This document shows, one piece after another, positions 11,971 to 22,273 of a stretch of DNA of 64,000 nucleotides. The translations under genes were made by a program, and so were the position numbers. The stretch spans positions 1,054,001 through 1,118,000 of the forward strand of contig NW_026515540.1 in assembly GCF_014898815.1 (NCBI RefSeq), given 5' to 3'. The stretch comes from Panonychus citri. Its lineage: Eukaryota > Arthropoda > Arachnida > Trombidiformes > Tetranychidae. How positions within the stretch are numbered: position 1 is the stretch's first letter; every line of letters starts with the position of its first letter. Below the pieces are notes generated by a model that ran no database searches, was not told the origin of the DNA, and saw only the letters and a list, made by a program, of their open reading frames with translations.

Positions 11971-13363
11971 CTTTCAACCTTAAGCAAAAAGAGAGACTTG
12001 GGCTTGGGGTTACCTGGAGACCTGAAGTGCTCAGTTAGTCGAGAAAAGGAACCGCAATTTTTGATTTTTTTTTCTCCAAAAATAAAACACAATAGGAGAA
12101 CATTTTTTTTCATTTCTTCTCCTATTTAATTTTCACTTTGAACTATTAGGATTAGTGATTAGCTTTTTTTCTATTTGAATCAAATCCAAATAGTTGAGAC
12201 AAATAAGTTACATAATATTAGTATTGGAATAATTTTTTCTGTTCTAATTATTTTATTATTATAATGAAAAAGAGATTTAACTTTTTTCTTCCTTTTTCTC
12301 TTCCTCATCTCTATTATTTCATTGATAAGGTTTCAGATGAGATCGACATTTACTGGGCTTCCCATGTTGCTTACTCAACTATGAGAAGATATTACCTTAT
12401 TCTACCTTTAAAGATCAGACATCAGGTGAATTATAATTATTATTAAGGGTGATTGTTACAATAGAAAAGGTATTTTACTTCGAAAATCTAATTAGTTGAA
12501 GGACCTGCTCTTTAATCAAATATTTGTTTACATTTTCTACATATTAGTAAATCAAATTTAATTTAGTCAGATTATCTCAATTTAATAAATTGTCCAATTT
12601 CAAAAAAGAAATCACAAATTCTATCTAGTTAACCTTTTATTAATTTTCCAATTGCCAAATTTTTCTAATTTCCAATATTTAGTGTTAATTTTTCTTTTCA
12701 TATGGATTAATTTTTCGCAAAATTTAATGCAAATAATCAACAATTATAATTTTATAATTAGTTTTTATATTTTATTCATTATTAACACTAAGAAGAAAAA
12801 TATCCATTAATGCAAATTTTCACTATTTTTTAACTTTAATAATAAACAATGATCTTTGGATAGTATTTTAGAGACATCCAACAACAATTAAATCAAATTG
12901 AATTCCATCAATAGCCAAAGTCCAATTGGATGATTAATTAACATCAAGGCATGTACGATTTTCCATTAATAATAAAAAACCAAATTACAATTTCCTTTTT
13001 TCATTTTGCAAAATTAATGTTCTTTCAATAGTAATTTAGATATCAATTATCTGATTGGATAACATTAACAAATAAAATAAAATTAATTAATAAGAAATAA
13101 TTTTTTTTCAGAGTTCAAATTTGGCGGTAAAAATTTTGGACAAAAATGATCTCATTAAAGTGAACGAGTCGTTGCCTAGCAACCAATCAAAATGGCTGAG
13201 TGTTTCTCTTGGTTGTTGAGGTTTTTGGTTAACAATTGATCTTGTGTCTAATTAGGTCCTTGGTGTTTGTTTGTTTTGTTTTTGTATAAAGAAGTACCAT
13301 TATTATCTGCATCTTATATTTCTTATATTTGTGAATATTTGGACCCACAATTATTGGTAAAAA
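11971..13363. other. Intergenic between G alpha q and RBM25
   Basis: After the hAT element's target duplication there is a GTTACCTGGAGAC-like segment near 12010 and then AT-rich DNA. The 13160-13360 part, with CCTAGCAACCAATC and CAAAATGGCTGAG, probably holds the RBM25 promoter and 5' UTR. A 60-codon frame at 12264-12446 has no recognisable features. Confidence 0.45.
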
Positions 13364-16328
13364 ATGTCTTTTCCACCTCCCAATCACTTTTTGTCAAATC
13401 TTTCAGCAATGGCATCTCTAATGAATTTAACTCCTAATCAATATCAAATGACGCCAATGAGTAAGTATAGTTTTTTTTTATAATTTTCTTCAAAATTAAT
13501 AATCAATTAAATTTTTTTAATGGTTTTTATTTCCTTTCTTTCAATTTCAGGTGGTATCATGCAAATGCCTATGGTCCCTGGTTTACAAATTCCTCATGTA
13601 AGTTAAATTTATGATTTGATCATTGCCTCTGATTGGTGCTGGTTTTTTATTAATTTTTAATTTTTTAATTTATTTTTGTTATTTTGTTATTTTTTGTAGA
13701 TGACCGCTTCTGCCCCACCCGGTGTAACAACCATTTCTGCACCACCAATGAGAAAAGTGACCCAGGATACACCTCCTATTCTTGGGGTAAATCAATTACC
13801 TATTACATCCCCATTCATTTTTCCGGTATGTGTGCATTTAGTAATTATTAATTAATATTTTTCATCACCATTTAATTGTTTTTTTTCTATCATTATCTCC
13901 ACGCTTTCATTCCTTTTAAAGCCTTTGGCTCCAACCTCTGCAGGTGTAGGTGCTGTTACTGGTGTTGTATCTACAGGGTCTATGAATTCATCTAAATCTT
14001 TAAGTGGCTCTTCAATGTCTCATCATCATCATCACCATCATCATAATAATTCATCTAATTCTATGAACAAACATAGGCCAGTGTCAAATGGGCCGAGTAT
14101 AACTGTTTTTGTTGGTAATATAACTGAAAGAGCGTCAGATATGTTGATACGTCAATTATTATCCAAATGTGGAGCTGTAATCAATTGGAAACGAGTGCAA
14201 GGAGCTAATGGTAAACTTCAAGCGTTTGGATTTTGTGAATATGCAGATCCAGAATCAGCAATGAAAGCCATTAGACTACTTCATGATTTTGAAGTCGCTG
14301 ACAAAAAATTAGTGGTCAAAGCTGATGCAAAGACACAAGAAAAATTAGACAATTATTTGAAAGAAAAGAGTCCAAAAGGGAGTAATTCCAATGGAGAAGG
14401 TGACCCTGAAACTATTGCCGAAGATAAAGAATTATTGTATCATTTGCATGGAATCCTTAAAGAGCATGAAATTGAATTATCTCGTGATCCTGATCCAAAT
14501 AAAGCACAGTCTCGACGCTACGATAAACGAACTGGAGAACCTGCAAAGCCTGAAAATTTAGCCGATATGGACATGGAAGAAGAAAAAAGATCACTAATTC
14601 ATAGAGAAATTGATAAGTTCAGAGATACCTACAAGATCGCTGAGAAGGAAAAGAAAACATCTGAACGAGAAACGAAAGAGTCCAAATCTGGTTCTGACTC
14701 TAGACGACTTGATGATCAAAACGATTCACGTTCAGATGATCGATATTCTCGTGAAAGATCAGTTGAAGTGGATTCAGCAAATTCCCGTAGAGAGAAACAA
14801 AAAGAAAGAACCCCGATGTCTAAAGAATCCAGATCTCGTAACCGTGATCGGTATGATAGAGAAAGAAATGAACGTGGTGATCGCATGTCCAGAAATGATC
14901 GAGACCGGGACAGAGAGCGTGAACGTGATAGAGATCGAGAACAGGAACGAGAACGAGATCGTGAACAACGTGATCGGGATCGTGAACGAGAACGTGAGCG
15001 TGAACGGGACATGGAGCGTCGCAGAGAAGAAGAGAATGCACATAATGAAAGGATAATTGAAGATGACGAAGAACTTCAAGAAAGACGTCGCCTTGACAGA
15101 AAATTAAGAGATAAAGAGGCTTCTTACCAAAAGCGATTAAGGAACTGGGAAGCGAGAGAAATGCGAAAACTCAAAGATTATAAAAAATACGAAATGAAAC
15201 AAGAAATGAGAAAAGAAGAAGAAGTCAAAGAAGTTCGTAAATTGAAACAATTCCTTGAAGATTATGATGACGATCGTGACGATGCAAAATATTACAAGTA
15301 AGTAAATTAGACTTTAATTTTTTCTTTGAACTTCAAGTTAATCCCATTATTTTTCTATGTACAGAGGCAGTGCTCTATCTCGTAGATTACGAGAACGAGA
15401 AAAGGAAAAGGAAGACGACGTTCGAGATCGCCGACAAGAGAAACGTGAACTGGAAGAGCTTCGTCGTAAATTAATCGAAGAAGGTCACCCTGACCCTGAG
15501 AGTGAAGCTCAAAAACGTCTCAATTCTTGTGATAATAATAGAGATCGAGATAAAATAGTCAACAACAAAGTAGGTGAGCTCTCAGACGGTGATATTAAAG
15601 TAAAAGGAAAGAAGGCTGATGATGAAAATAGTCTCTCTGGTCTCTCTGAAAACACCAGTCGAAGTGAAATGCATGTTAAATCGTTCACATTCACCGGTAT
15701 TAATAAGATGGGCCATGGACCCAAACAACCTGCAAATCCGATTCTCATTAGTCCTTCTGGTGAAAACTCTAATCCAGGATCAAATGGTGAAAAGAGAAAG
15801 AAATTCTCCGTGCAAGATGTTTTCAATTCAAACGATGACGATGATAATTCAAGTAGGATCAAAAAGCGTAAGCTGCCCCAATTAACCGATGATAACACCG
15901 ATAGTAACCAAAGTTTATTAAGTGGTACCAATAAGTCAGCAGCTTCTTTAAACGTTGGTGAAAATGGTGCTAAAATCAATTTATCAACAGAGGAGAAAAA
16001 GAAGCAAGTTAAATCGTTAATTGAAAAAATTCCAACTACAAAAGATGATCTATTTCAATATACAATTGACTGGACACTGGTTGATCAAAATTTAATGGAA
16101 AAACGTATTCGCCCTTGGGTTAACAAAAAGATAACTGAATATATTGGTGAAGAGGAACAAGCACTTTTGGATTTTATTTGTACTAAACTTCAAACCAAAA
16201 CTTCAGCTCAAGGTATATTGGATGAAGTTGCCATGGTTCTTGACGATGAAGCTGAAGTGTTTGTGGTCAAAATGTGGAGACTATTAATTTATGAAATCGA
16301 AGCCAAGAAAATAGGACTAGGAAAATGA
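13364..16328 (+). CDS. RBM25: RNA-binding protein 25 (splicing regulator with RRM and PWI domains)
   Basis: This is a nuclear splicing factor that binds exonic elements and influences 5' splice-site choice. Exons are 13364-13460, 13551-13597, 13700-13825, 13922-15297 and 15365-16328 (2610 bases, 869 residues; human RBM25 is 843). Order of parts: a methionine/proline-rich N-terminus starting MSFPPPNHFLSNL; a low-complexity serine/histidine stretch; an RRM at about residues 150-228 with RNP motifs VFVGNI and AFGFCEY; a long charged RE/RD/RS-rich centre; and a C-terminal PWI domain at about 760-869 with the signature RPWVNKKI. Frame is kept at every junction. Long reverse-strand frames over the arginine-rich part are shadows of its repetitive codons. 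Confidence 0.95.
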
Positions 16329-18540
16329 AAAAATCATCTAATCATAATTTAAGTTGAGAAAATTGACGTTTTTTGAATCCATGCAACTCATCCCAAGATT
16401 TATCCCAAAAAAAATAAAAAAATGATCATATGATATAAATGATACGATGATGACCCAACGATTTCGGTAAAAGCTGATGAAAATCCCATCAAAGGAAATA
16501 GCAGATTAAGTAAGCGTCTAAACTATTATCTCATTCTTAACAGGTAAACCAAAAAAAATCTACAAACAAACATATCTCACATTTTAATTTGATTGAGATT
16601 TTGAGTATAGATCAATTTGATTATATTTTTCTATTCTACATTCATTCAAGACAGAAAATGAAAAAAAACCCAAAACTTTACAATCAACCTTTTTAAAGTC
16701 AAATGATAAAATCCACAGTTCGCTTGCAATCACACCTCCTTAATTGTAAATCATCATCTTAATTCCAGTTATTATATTTCAAACGAAAAAGAGTCAAATC
16801 AATATCTCACGTTTGATTAACTTAATCTGTGGGAATTTAAAATTACAATAATATCGTACCAATTCAATGTCATGAAAAGACAATATGATCGTTTAAATTA
16901 TCAACAATCAAATGAAAAAATCTAATCCAAATTGTAAACGTTTAGAAATTTTGTCTTTGATTGATTGAGATTTAATTACGTTCCTGATTAACTTTTACCA
17001 ATTTCCATTCACCTTCATCATACTTCCCTAATTCCCCAAACATAATCGCTATTCAATTACATCAAATCAATCAATTCTTTGAGGCTGATCGATTGAGCTA
17101 TTGAAGAAAATAGAAATTTAATTTTAATGCAGAGAAAATTTAATTAGCAACAATTAACCTTTTACATTTTGTATGTGTGTAGTAGAGATTACAAATAATT
17201 TAAATTCGTAAAAAAAACAATCATAATTTAACGATTAATCTGATGGTGATTTTGGTGATGAAACAAAATTCCCAGTTGATCAAATTAATTAGCAGGTTTA
17301 ATCAATGAAATTATCTTTGATTCTTTAATCGTTTCTTTCGTTGATAGATTTTCAATCCGATCCGATTTATTGATGTTACTTTGATTGTGATTAATTGTTG
17401 GTCTCACTGTGAATCCAGTATTGAATTCAATCCATTCCTGAGTGTTTGTTAGATTATCAAATTTGTTGATTGTTGGCTCAATCTGTTGATTAAATTTTTG
17501 ATGGACAGTAAAAGATGTTAACTTAGGCTTAGGATTATTAATTGTTGTCTTGAAACAATATAAATTAAACAGCACTGATGAGATTAGACAGAAATCAATA
17601 GTTGACACAATTGAGAAAAACATGATTTAATTATAATCCACTGGAGAAGGCAAATTTTCATGAATTTTGAAATTAATTTACTTAGTCTGAACAGAATCTC
17701 CGATTAATCTGATTAGAATCAATAGTAAACTAGATAATTTATAATACAATTTACTAATCATCTTCACAATCCCAACTCTTTGTTGAATCTAATTGTGATC
17801 TTGATTTTGACAGATTAATTATTAGGTTGAGTGAATTAAAGTTGCTCATTCATTAAATCTCTCAAAATAGAAGCATGTTGTTCAAATATTGAGGTATTTT
17901 CCTAATTGCTAATTTGCTAATTCCTTTCATTGTCACAGTAATTTACTAATCATTTAATTATTAAGTTACAACTATTGATTATCAGATTTTCATTCACTTT
18001 TTCAAGTTACTCTTGCTTTTTGCTCTCTGTCGACCTTGCCTATTTTCCTATTCTGCAGAACTTTTCATTCAAAAATTGATTATCTATTATACATCGAAAG
18101 CCATTAATTAAGTTCTGTAATCGTAATTGTAGTTGATTTAAATTGAGTTCTTTCCACAGGTTAATTGAATTTGGAAATACTTTTCTCAGTTTCTTTTTCT
18201 ACAACAAGATGGCGCTTCCATTTTTCTCTTTTTCTTTTTCCGGATTTGGTTTTGTTTTCATCCATTTCCGAACATGAGGTCAACTTGATTCCATGTTGTT
18301 TTCTAATTGTTATAATTAACTAGTTAATTGTCTTGATTGTTCCTTTTTTAATAATTGAAAGTTCAATTTAGATGATAACGTTGATTCATTGGAAATTGAT
18401 CGATTTCTAAATTTTTTGGTTTACTCTGAGTGATTCACACAAATTGAGTCTCTTTTGTGTTTCCTGTACTGGTACTTTTGTACTGCATCATGATTAATTT
18501 ATTTTTCCATCTTAATCATCTCACAGAATTTTTATCAAGC
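16329..18540. other. RBM25 3' region and intergenic DNA
   Basis: The first several hundred bases after the RBM25 stop contain AATAAA-like strings (for example near 16410) and probably form the 3' UTR. The rest is AT-rich. A 112-codon minus frame at 17285-17623 starts with a hydrophobic stretch but has no recognisable domain. The segment 18190-18580, with ACAAGATGGCG, probably holds the promoter and first exon of the snoRNA host gene. Confidence 0.4.
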
Positions 18541-18618
18541 TATGGTTGATTAAATGTCCAATTCAATTTTTATTGAAAAGGTGAGTTCTTATTGTTCATG
18601 TTATTTTTTGCTTCAGTT

Positions 18619-18688
18619 TTTCTTTGATGACATTATATCTCGTTAAGATGATTTCTGTGATTACTTTAACAAGTTGAACTGAGTTTAG
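18619..18688 (+). ncRNA. Box C/D snoRNA candidate 1
   Basis: Intronic. Box C TGATGA is at 18625-18630 and box D CTGA at 18679-18682. The segment GATTTCT-TGATT and the guide TTTAACAAGTTGAA before box D are kept in the second copy (41951-42018), while the 5' half differs. The target is not recognised. Confidence 0.65.
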
Positions 18689-18877
18689 TTTAATTACTTT
18701 AAGCATTTAGATTTTATCTTCTTTTTTTCTAATTGTCTCCACCATTTTAATCTTCTCTTGAAAGGTTTAACATGCTTGATCTGTAACCACGTGGTTCGCG
18801 TTTAAGACTATGATTCAATGGGTAAGTGTTTTCGGTTTTAGATCTTTTCATTGTCTTAGTGCTACTCTATTACTCAT

Positions 18878-18915
18878 TAATATACGATGAGGCATCATTC
18901 GTCACACTGACCTTT
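18878..18915 (+). ncRNA. Degenerate paralogue of the U32-like snoRNA
   Basis: ACGATGA at 18884-18890 followed by CTGA at 18907-18910 resembles the first half of the snoRNA at 19873-19963, but no C'/D pair or terminal stem follows. It is probably a decayed tandem copy created when this intron and exon were duplicated. Confidence 0.35.
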
Positions 18916-19189
18916 TACCCAAGTGGTCAAGACACTTATCTCCTTCATCGTAAATGAAGTTAACAGTAAACAAAATCGAAACAAAAGAAAAAACGAAAAA
19001 TATTACTATAGAGTAAAAGAGTAGAGAGAGAGAGAAAGAAAGGTAGTAAGAGAGTAACTTCAATTTTAGCCTAAGAAAATTAAACAAATTGTCGAATCAT
19101 TAACTGATTTACTTGATTCTTGATTGATGTCTTCATTTTACAAGTTTAAATTATTTCGAATGTTTTTTTTTCGGATTTTAATTCGGTGC

Positions 19190-19696
19190 TAATAGGTGAA
19201 AGTGAACGCCGAAAGTCACTTCCAAAGATCGCGGAAAGTGAAGATGAAGATATATTTCGCAGAAATCGATAGCGTATTGGATAAGCATCGAGATTCGATT
19301 AAACTTTCCGATGGAAATGTTGGAAATATTCGACAAGATCTAGTGAACAGTTTAAAGAGTCAAACGATGCAAGGCGACCACGAGGTACACCGCAGATATA
19401 TGAGGTCGTGGATTCGTGGATACTGACCACGATATCCAAGAAGATACGATGCCCAAGATTATGACTTCGATTCACCACCAAATTCTCCATCTCGATCATC
19501 AAATCGATCACCAGATTACAATTCATCGAGACGATCATCAAAATCAGAAGAAGATTCTCCAAGGTCACTTCATCGATCTCGATCACTTACCGGATCTCAA
19601 TCGTCCTCAGTAACTTCATTATCTTCATTAAGATCGATACAACAAACACCTGTAATTTCGACTCTGGTTAATTCTGATGTGATGATACTGATTTAA
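19190..19696 (+). pseudogene. Remnant of an arginine/serine-rich protein gene
   Basis: After an acceptor-like AATAG, one frame reads GESERRKSLPKIAESEDEDI before a stop. Another frame (19196-19426) reads to WIRGY-stop and then continues in the same phase as an SR-rich segment (for example DSPPNSPSRSSNRSPDYNSS) up to 19696. The stops and frame changes show it is not an intact gene. The codon pattern of the SR part, however, is clearly protein-derived. It lies inside an intron of the snoRNA host copy 1 and is absent from copy 2. The parent gene is not in this window and is not identified. Confidence 0.45.
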
Positions 19697-19872
19697 TTCA
19701 TCCACAAAACAAAAGCTTCAAAACATGGTCCAGTTTACTATTTTTCAGTCAAAGTTTTAGAATCTTTCGCTCAAGCAATTAAATCATTACCCTAAGTACA
19801 AAAGAAGCTTAAACCACGTGGCTCTTTATGATGCAATTGGTAAGTCTTAATCCTTTAATTATCTCAAGGTTA

Positions 19873-19963
19873 ATTACTCTAATATGATGAGATATCATGC
19901 ACCACACTGATTCAATAGTGATGGATAACCTTCGTTTCACCCACGTTTTCTGACCAGAGTAAT
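19873..19963 (+). ncRNA. Box C/D snoRNA, U32-like (18S guide)
   Basis: Box C ATGATGA is at 19884-19890, D' CTGA at 19907-19910, C' GTGATGG at 19918 and D CTGA at 19950-19953. A perfect 8-bp terminal stem (ATTACTCT / AGAGTAAT) closes it. The D' guide CATGCACCAC (19896-19905) is the reverse complement of 18S GTGGTGCATG. By the fifth-nucleotide rule it points at the G before TGCATG, the same site human SNORD32A modifies (Gm1328). The D guide target is unknown. Nearly identical in the second copy. Confidence 0.88.
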
Positions 19964-20084
19964 TGATTAGAAATTGTAAATTCTATTTCTCATCTAATTT
20001 GTATTCCTCTCTTTTTATTAATTTACAGAATTAATTCAATGGTAAGTCTACATTATTTGGTTGGAAATATTTTCTTTCTATTTG

Positions 20085-20151
20085 GATACAATGATGATTG
20101 AATTAGTCTATCTTATCCTAATGACGACTACCTAGCCCTATCTGACTTCCT
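20085..20151 (+). ncRNA. Box C/D snoRNA candidate B
   Basis: Box C ATGATGA is at 20091-20097, C' ATGACGA at 20121-20127 and D CTGA at 20142-20145. The guide CTACCTAGCCCTAT is next to box D. Nearly identical in the second copy (42388-42454). No rRNA target recalled. Confidence 0.75.
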
Positions 20152-20315
20152 TAACGTGGAATCTGATTATCCAAATCAATTATACACGAATGTATTTTCT
20201 CAAATCAATTTCGGTCTTTTGAAATTATCTAGAAATCATCGTTTTGGCGATTGGAACGGGAGAAATTAAGAAAATGGGAAAAGGTAAGAGCTCGTATTTG
20301 ATGGTGAAATTATTG

Positions 20316-20389
20316 TGATCACAATGATGATTGAATTTAGTTCAGCTGATAAAGCATGATTGACCATTTCGCCCCTATCTGAAAGCAAT
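20316..20389 (+). ncRNA. Box C/D snoRNA C (28S guide)
   Basis: Box C ATGATGA is at 20324-20330, D' CTGA at 20346-20349, C' ATGATTGA at 20356-20363 and D CTGA at 20379-20382. The guide TTTCGCCCCTAT (20367-20378) is a 12-base exact complement of conserved 28S ATAGGGGCGAAA and points at the second G of GGGG. Near-identical copy at 42617-42691. Confidence 0.85.
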
Positions 20390-20585
20390 TATGCTCTTCG
20401 TAACCAATGTAAAATTTGAAATTCTAATTTAACACTTATGTTTATTTCAGAATTTATCGTCGTCATTGACCAAGATGAGAGATCAATGATATTGATTCTC
20501 CTTTTACTGGGAATTTTTCATTGTTTTGGTGCTTAAAAATAAAACGAAAAGGTAATATTATTGAGATGATTTTATTTGATTTTGC

Positions 20586-20657
20586 AGTTTGATGATGAAA
20601 CATAAAATTTTCCATGAACTTGATGATTTTTTTAACTCTAGAATTTTCTGACCAATA
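20586..20657 (+). ncRNA. Box C/D snoRNA D (18S guide)
   Basis: Box C ATGATGA is at 20592-20598, a C'-like TGATGA at 20621-20626 and D CTGA at 20648-20651. The guide CTCTAGAATT (20636-20645) is complementary to 18S AATTCTAGAG. Spacing to box D differs by one base from the second copy, so the targeted base would shift. Confidence 0.75.
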
Positions 20658-20811
20658 GTTTCATTTCTACTCTTTTGGTTATTATTTCCCATTTTTAATT
20701 GTGTTTCTCATTTCTCAACAGTGCAGTTCAATTGTGGATCCATAGATTTTTTTTCTGGTGGTAAGTTATTTTCGTTTCAGTTTCTCACTGAGGTTTGTTT
20801 ACCGCATGGTT

Positions 20812-20937
20812 AAACTCGTTAAAGAATTTAATTTTGTTGATTTAATTCTTTTCCTTTACTGTGCTAGAGTAATCAGTTTTTTCCACGCTGATTGTTTCTT
20901 ATATTTGAAAGATTGGCACTAAGAGATTCTTACACTT
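20812..20937 (+). ncRNA. H/ACA snoRNA candidate E
   Basis: The first hairpin is formed by AAAGAATTTAAT and ATTTAATTCTTTT. The H box AGAGTA is at 20866-20871, followed by a second hairpin region and ACA at 20932-20934. Nearly identical to 43050-43177. The modification target was not worked out. Confidence 0.65.
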
Positions 20938-21039
20938 TATCCATTTTAGATCTCATCTCATGTAGACTTTGGTTCATGGTTGATTTCAGTTTGATGGATT
21001 TTTTCAGGTAATTTGATTGTTTCGTCTATTGGTTACTTT

Positions 21040-21177
21040 CTAGAGGCAGATTTTGCTACTTGGTTTGTTATATTCTGACATCCATGTCGTTCCCTATTCT
21101 GCAAGATTAACCAGTTAGACATCTATGTTTGAACTTTAATTTTCGTACAAGTTTGAGCACGCATCTTTCTAACAACT
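21040..21177 (+). ncRNA. H/ACA snoRNA F
   Basis: Classic hairpin-hinge-hairpin-tail layout. The GCAGA/TCTGC stem is at 21046-21050 with 21098-21102, and the H box AGATTA at 21104-21109. The GTTAGA/TCTAAC stem is at 21114-21119 with 21168-21173, and ACA at 21172-21174. Conserved in copy 2, where the only changes spare the boxes and stems. Confidence 0.8.
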
Positions 21178-21271
21178 CATTTCTTTTTACTTCAGAGTTT
21201 CCTCATTGCTGTTTCTATTATTTACTCTGGATGGTTTGGTTTTTACAATTCCAAATGGTACGTTCTAATTT

Positions 21272-21425
21272 GATGTGACTTGCTCTCTTTGGCACCTACA
21301 CTCTCCTTGATTTGTTAATTTTATTACTTATCGAGGCAATAAGGATGCAATATGAAAGAGTCTTGACTACACATGTCGTCGATGACCATTTTATTCATCT
21401 ATGATGCCAGGGTTATGATACATTC
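21272..21425 (+). ncRNA. H/ACA-like snoRNA candidate G
   Basis: The first stem is TTGC-CTC with GAGGCAA (21280-21287 and 21333-21339). The H box ATATGA is at 21350-21355 and ACA at 21420-21422. Strong sequence conservation with copy 2 stops a few bases after ACA. The hairpin 2 structure is less clear. Confidence 0.5.
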
Positions 21426-21700
21426 TTTTTTCTATTCACATTTTTTTATACAATTCGAAGGTGCTGAATATTCATCCACATTCTTTTACTTATGCAGCTC
21501 CATTATTAATTTCGTGTCTTGAGCAAACGAGAATGACTTAGAAACTTACCAAGATCATTCCATTCACATCATTGTTACTCAACGAAAACCCTTCTGATTC
21601 TGAGTTCCTGGTTTATCTTAGTAGAAAATTATGATTTCGATCGTTTCAATTGCTTAGCTCACTTTATCGGTAAGTTACCAATTCAATTACTGATTCTTTA

Positions 21701-21790
21701 GATACACTGATGAATCTAGATAGTAGCTGATTTATTTTTTTCTCATAAATCATGAAAATGATCTCATTCTTTGGATATAACTGATGAGTT
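21701..21790 (+). ncRNA. Box C/D snoRNA candidate H (28S guide), copy 1 only
   Basis: Box C CTGATGA is at 21707-21713 and D' CTGA at 21727-21730, directly after the guide CTAGATAGTAG (21716-21726). The guide is the complement of 28S CTACTATCTAG (arthropod-type sequence as recalled). Terminal D CTGA is at 21781-21784, and the terminal stem is weak. No counterpart in copy 2. Confidence 0.6.
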
Positions 21791-21933
21791 GAATCATCTT
21801 CTTGTTTCACATCATTCACACTGTCATCTAATTGATAATGATTTCCAAATTACAGATTCTATTGATAATCAATATTCCTATGCAAATGGACATTTTCATG
21901 TAAGTTTACTACTCTATCTAATGAAATTAACTT

Positions 21934-22034
21934 GACACTTGATGAAAAACCGTTAGGGACATATGAGTTTTTTTTAATAAAAAAAACCGCCGTTTACCAA
22001 TATGATTTTAACCAATTTCTTCAACTGATCATTT
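21934..22034 (+). ncRNA. Box C/D snoRNA I (double 28S guide)
   Basis: Box C TGATGA is at 21940-21945 and D CTGA at 22025-22028. CCGCCGTTTACC (21987-21998) is complementary to 28S GGTAAACGGCGG. AATTTCTTCA (22014-22023) beside box D is complementary to 28S TGAAGAAATT, a neighbouring site in the same 28S region. D' is degenerate. Confidence 0.75.
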
Positions 22035-22178
22035 AACCGTATTAACTCATATTCATTGAATTTACATGATCTAATTTCTCATTTTGAACCATTCAACAGG
22101 AATCAACTTCTGGCCGTGAACTTATCCGTCTATCATGATGATCTAGGTGAGCATTTGCATTGATACTCTTGACGAGTT

Positions 22179-22273
22179 AGTAAAATGATGAAATACAATT
22201 TATGAATTAGTTTTATTAAAAAAACACCGCCGTTTACCAACATGATATAAACAATTTCTTCAACTGATTAATT
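22179..22273 (+). ncRNA. Box C/D snoRNA J (double 28S guide)
   Basis: Sister of snoRNA I in the next intron. Box C ATGATGA is at 22185-22191, CCGCCGTTTACC at 22227-22238, C' CATGATA at 22241-22247, AATTTCTTCA at 22253-22262 and D CTGA at 22264-22267. Confidence 0.8.

Noticed and set aside
12264..12446. 60-codon plus frame in the RBM25 upstream region
   Set aside because: No recognisable motif; composition matches surrounding AT-rich DNA.
14716..15079. Several minus-strand frames rich in SRSRS or FSFTI
   Set aside because: Antisense shadows of the RE/RD repeat codons of RBM25.
15509..15979. 156-codon minus-strand frame
   Set aside because: Lies opposite RBM25 exon 5, has no recognisable domain and is explained by the coding strand.
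17285..17623. 112-codon minus frame with a hydrophobic N-terminus
   Set aside because: Could be a small secreted or membrane protein, but there is no domain, splice partner or homologous copy to support it.
16400..18200. Search for tRNA or 5S genes in the long non-coding stretches
   Set aside because: No cloverleaf with A and B boxes could be recognised by eye in this or the other intergenic regions.
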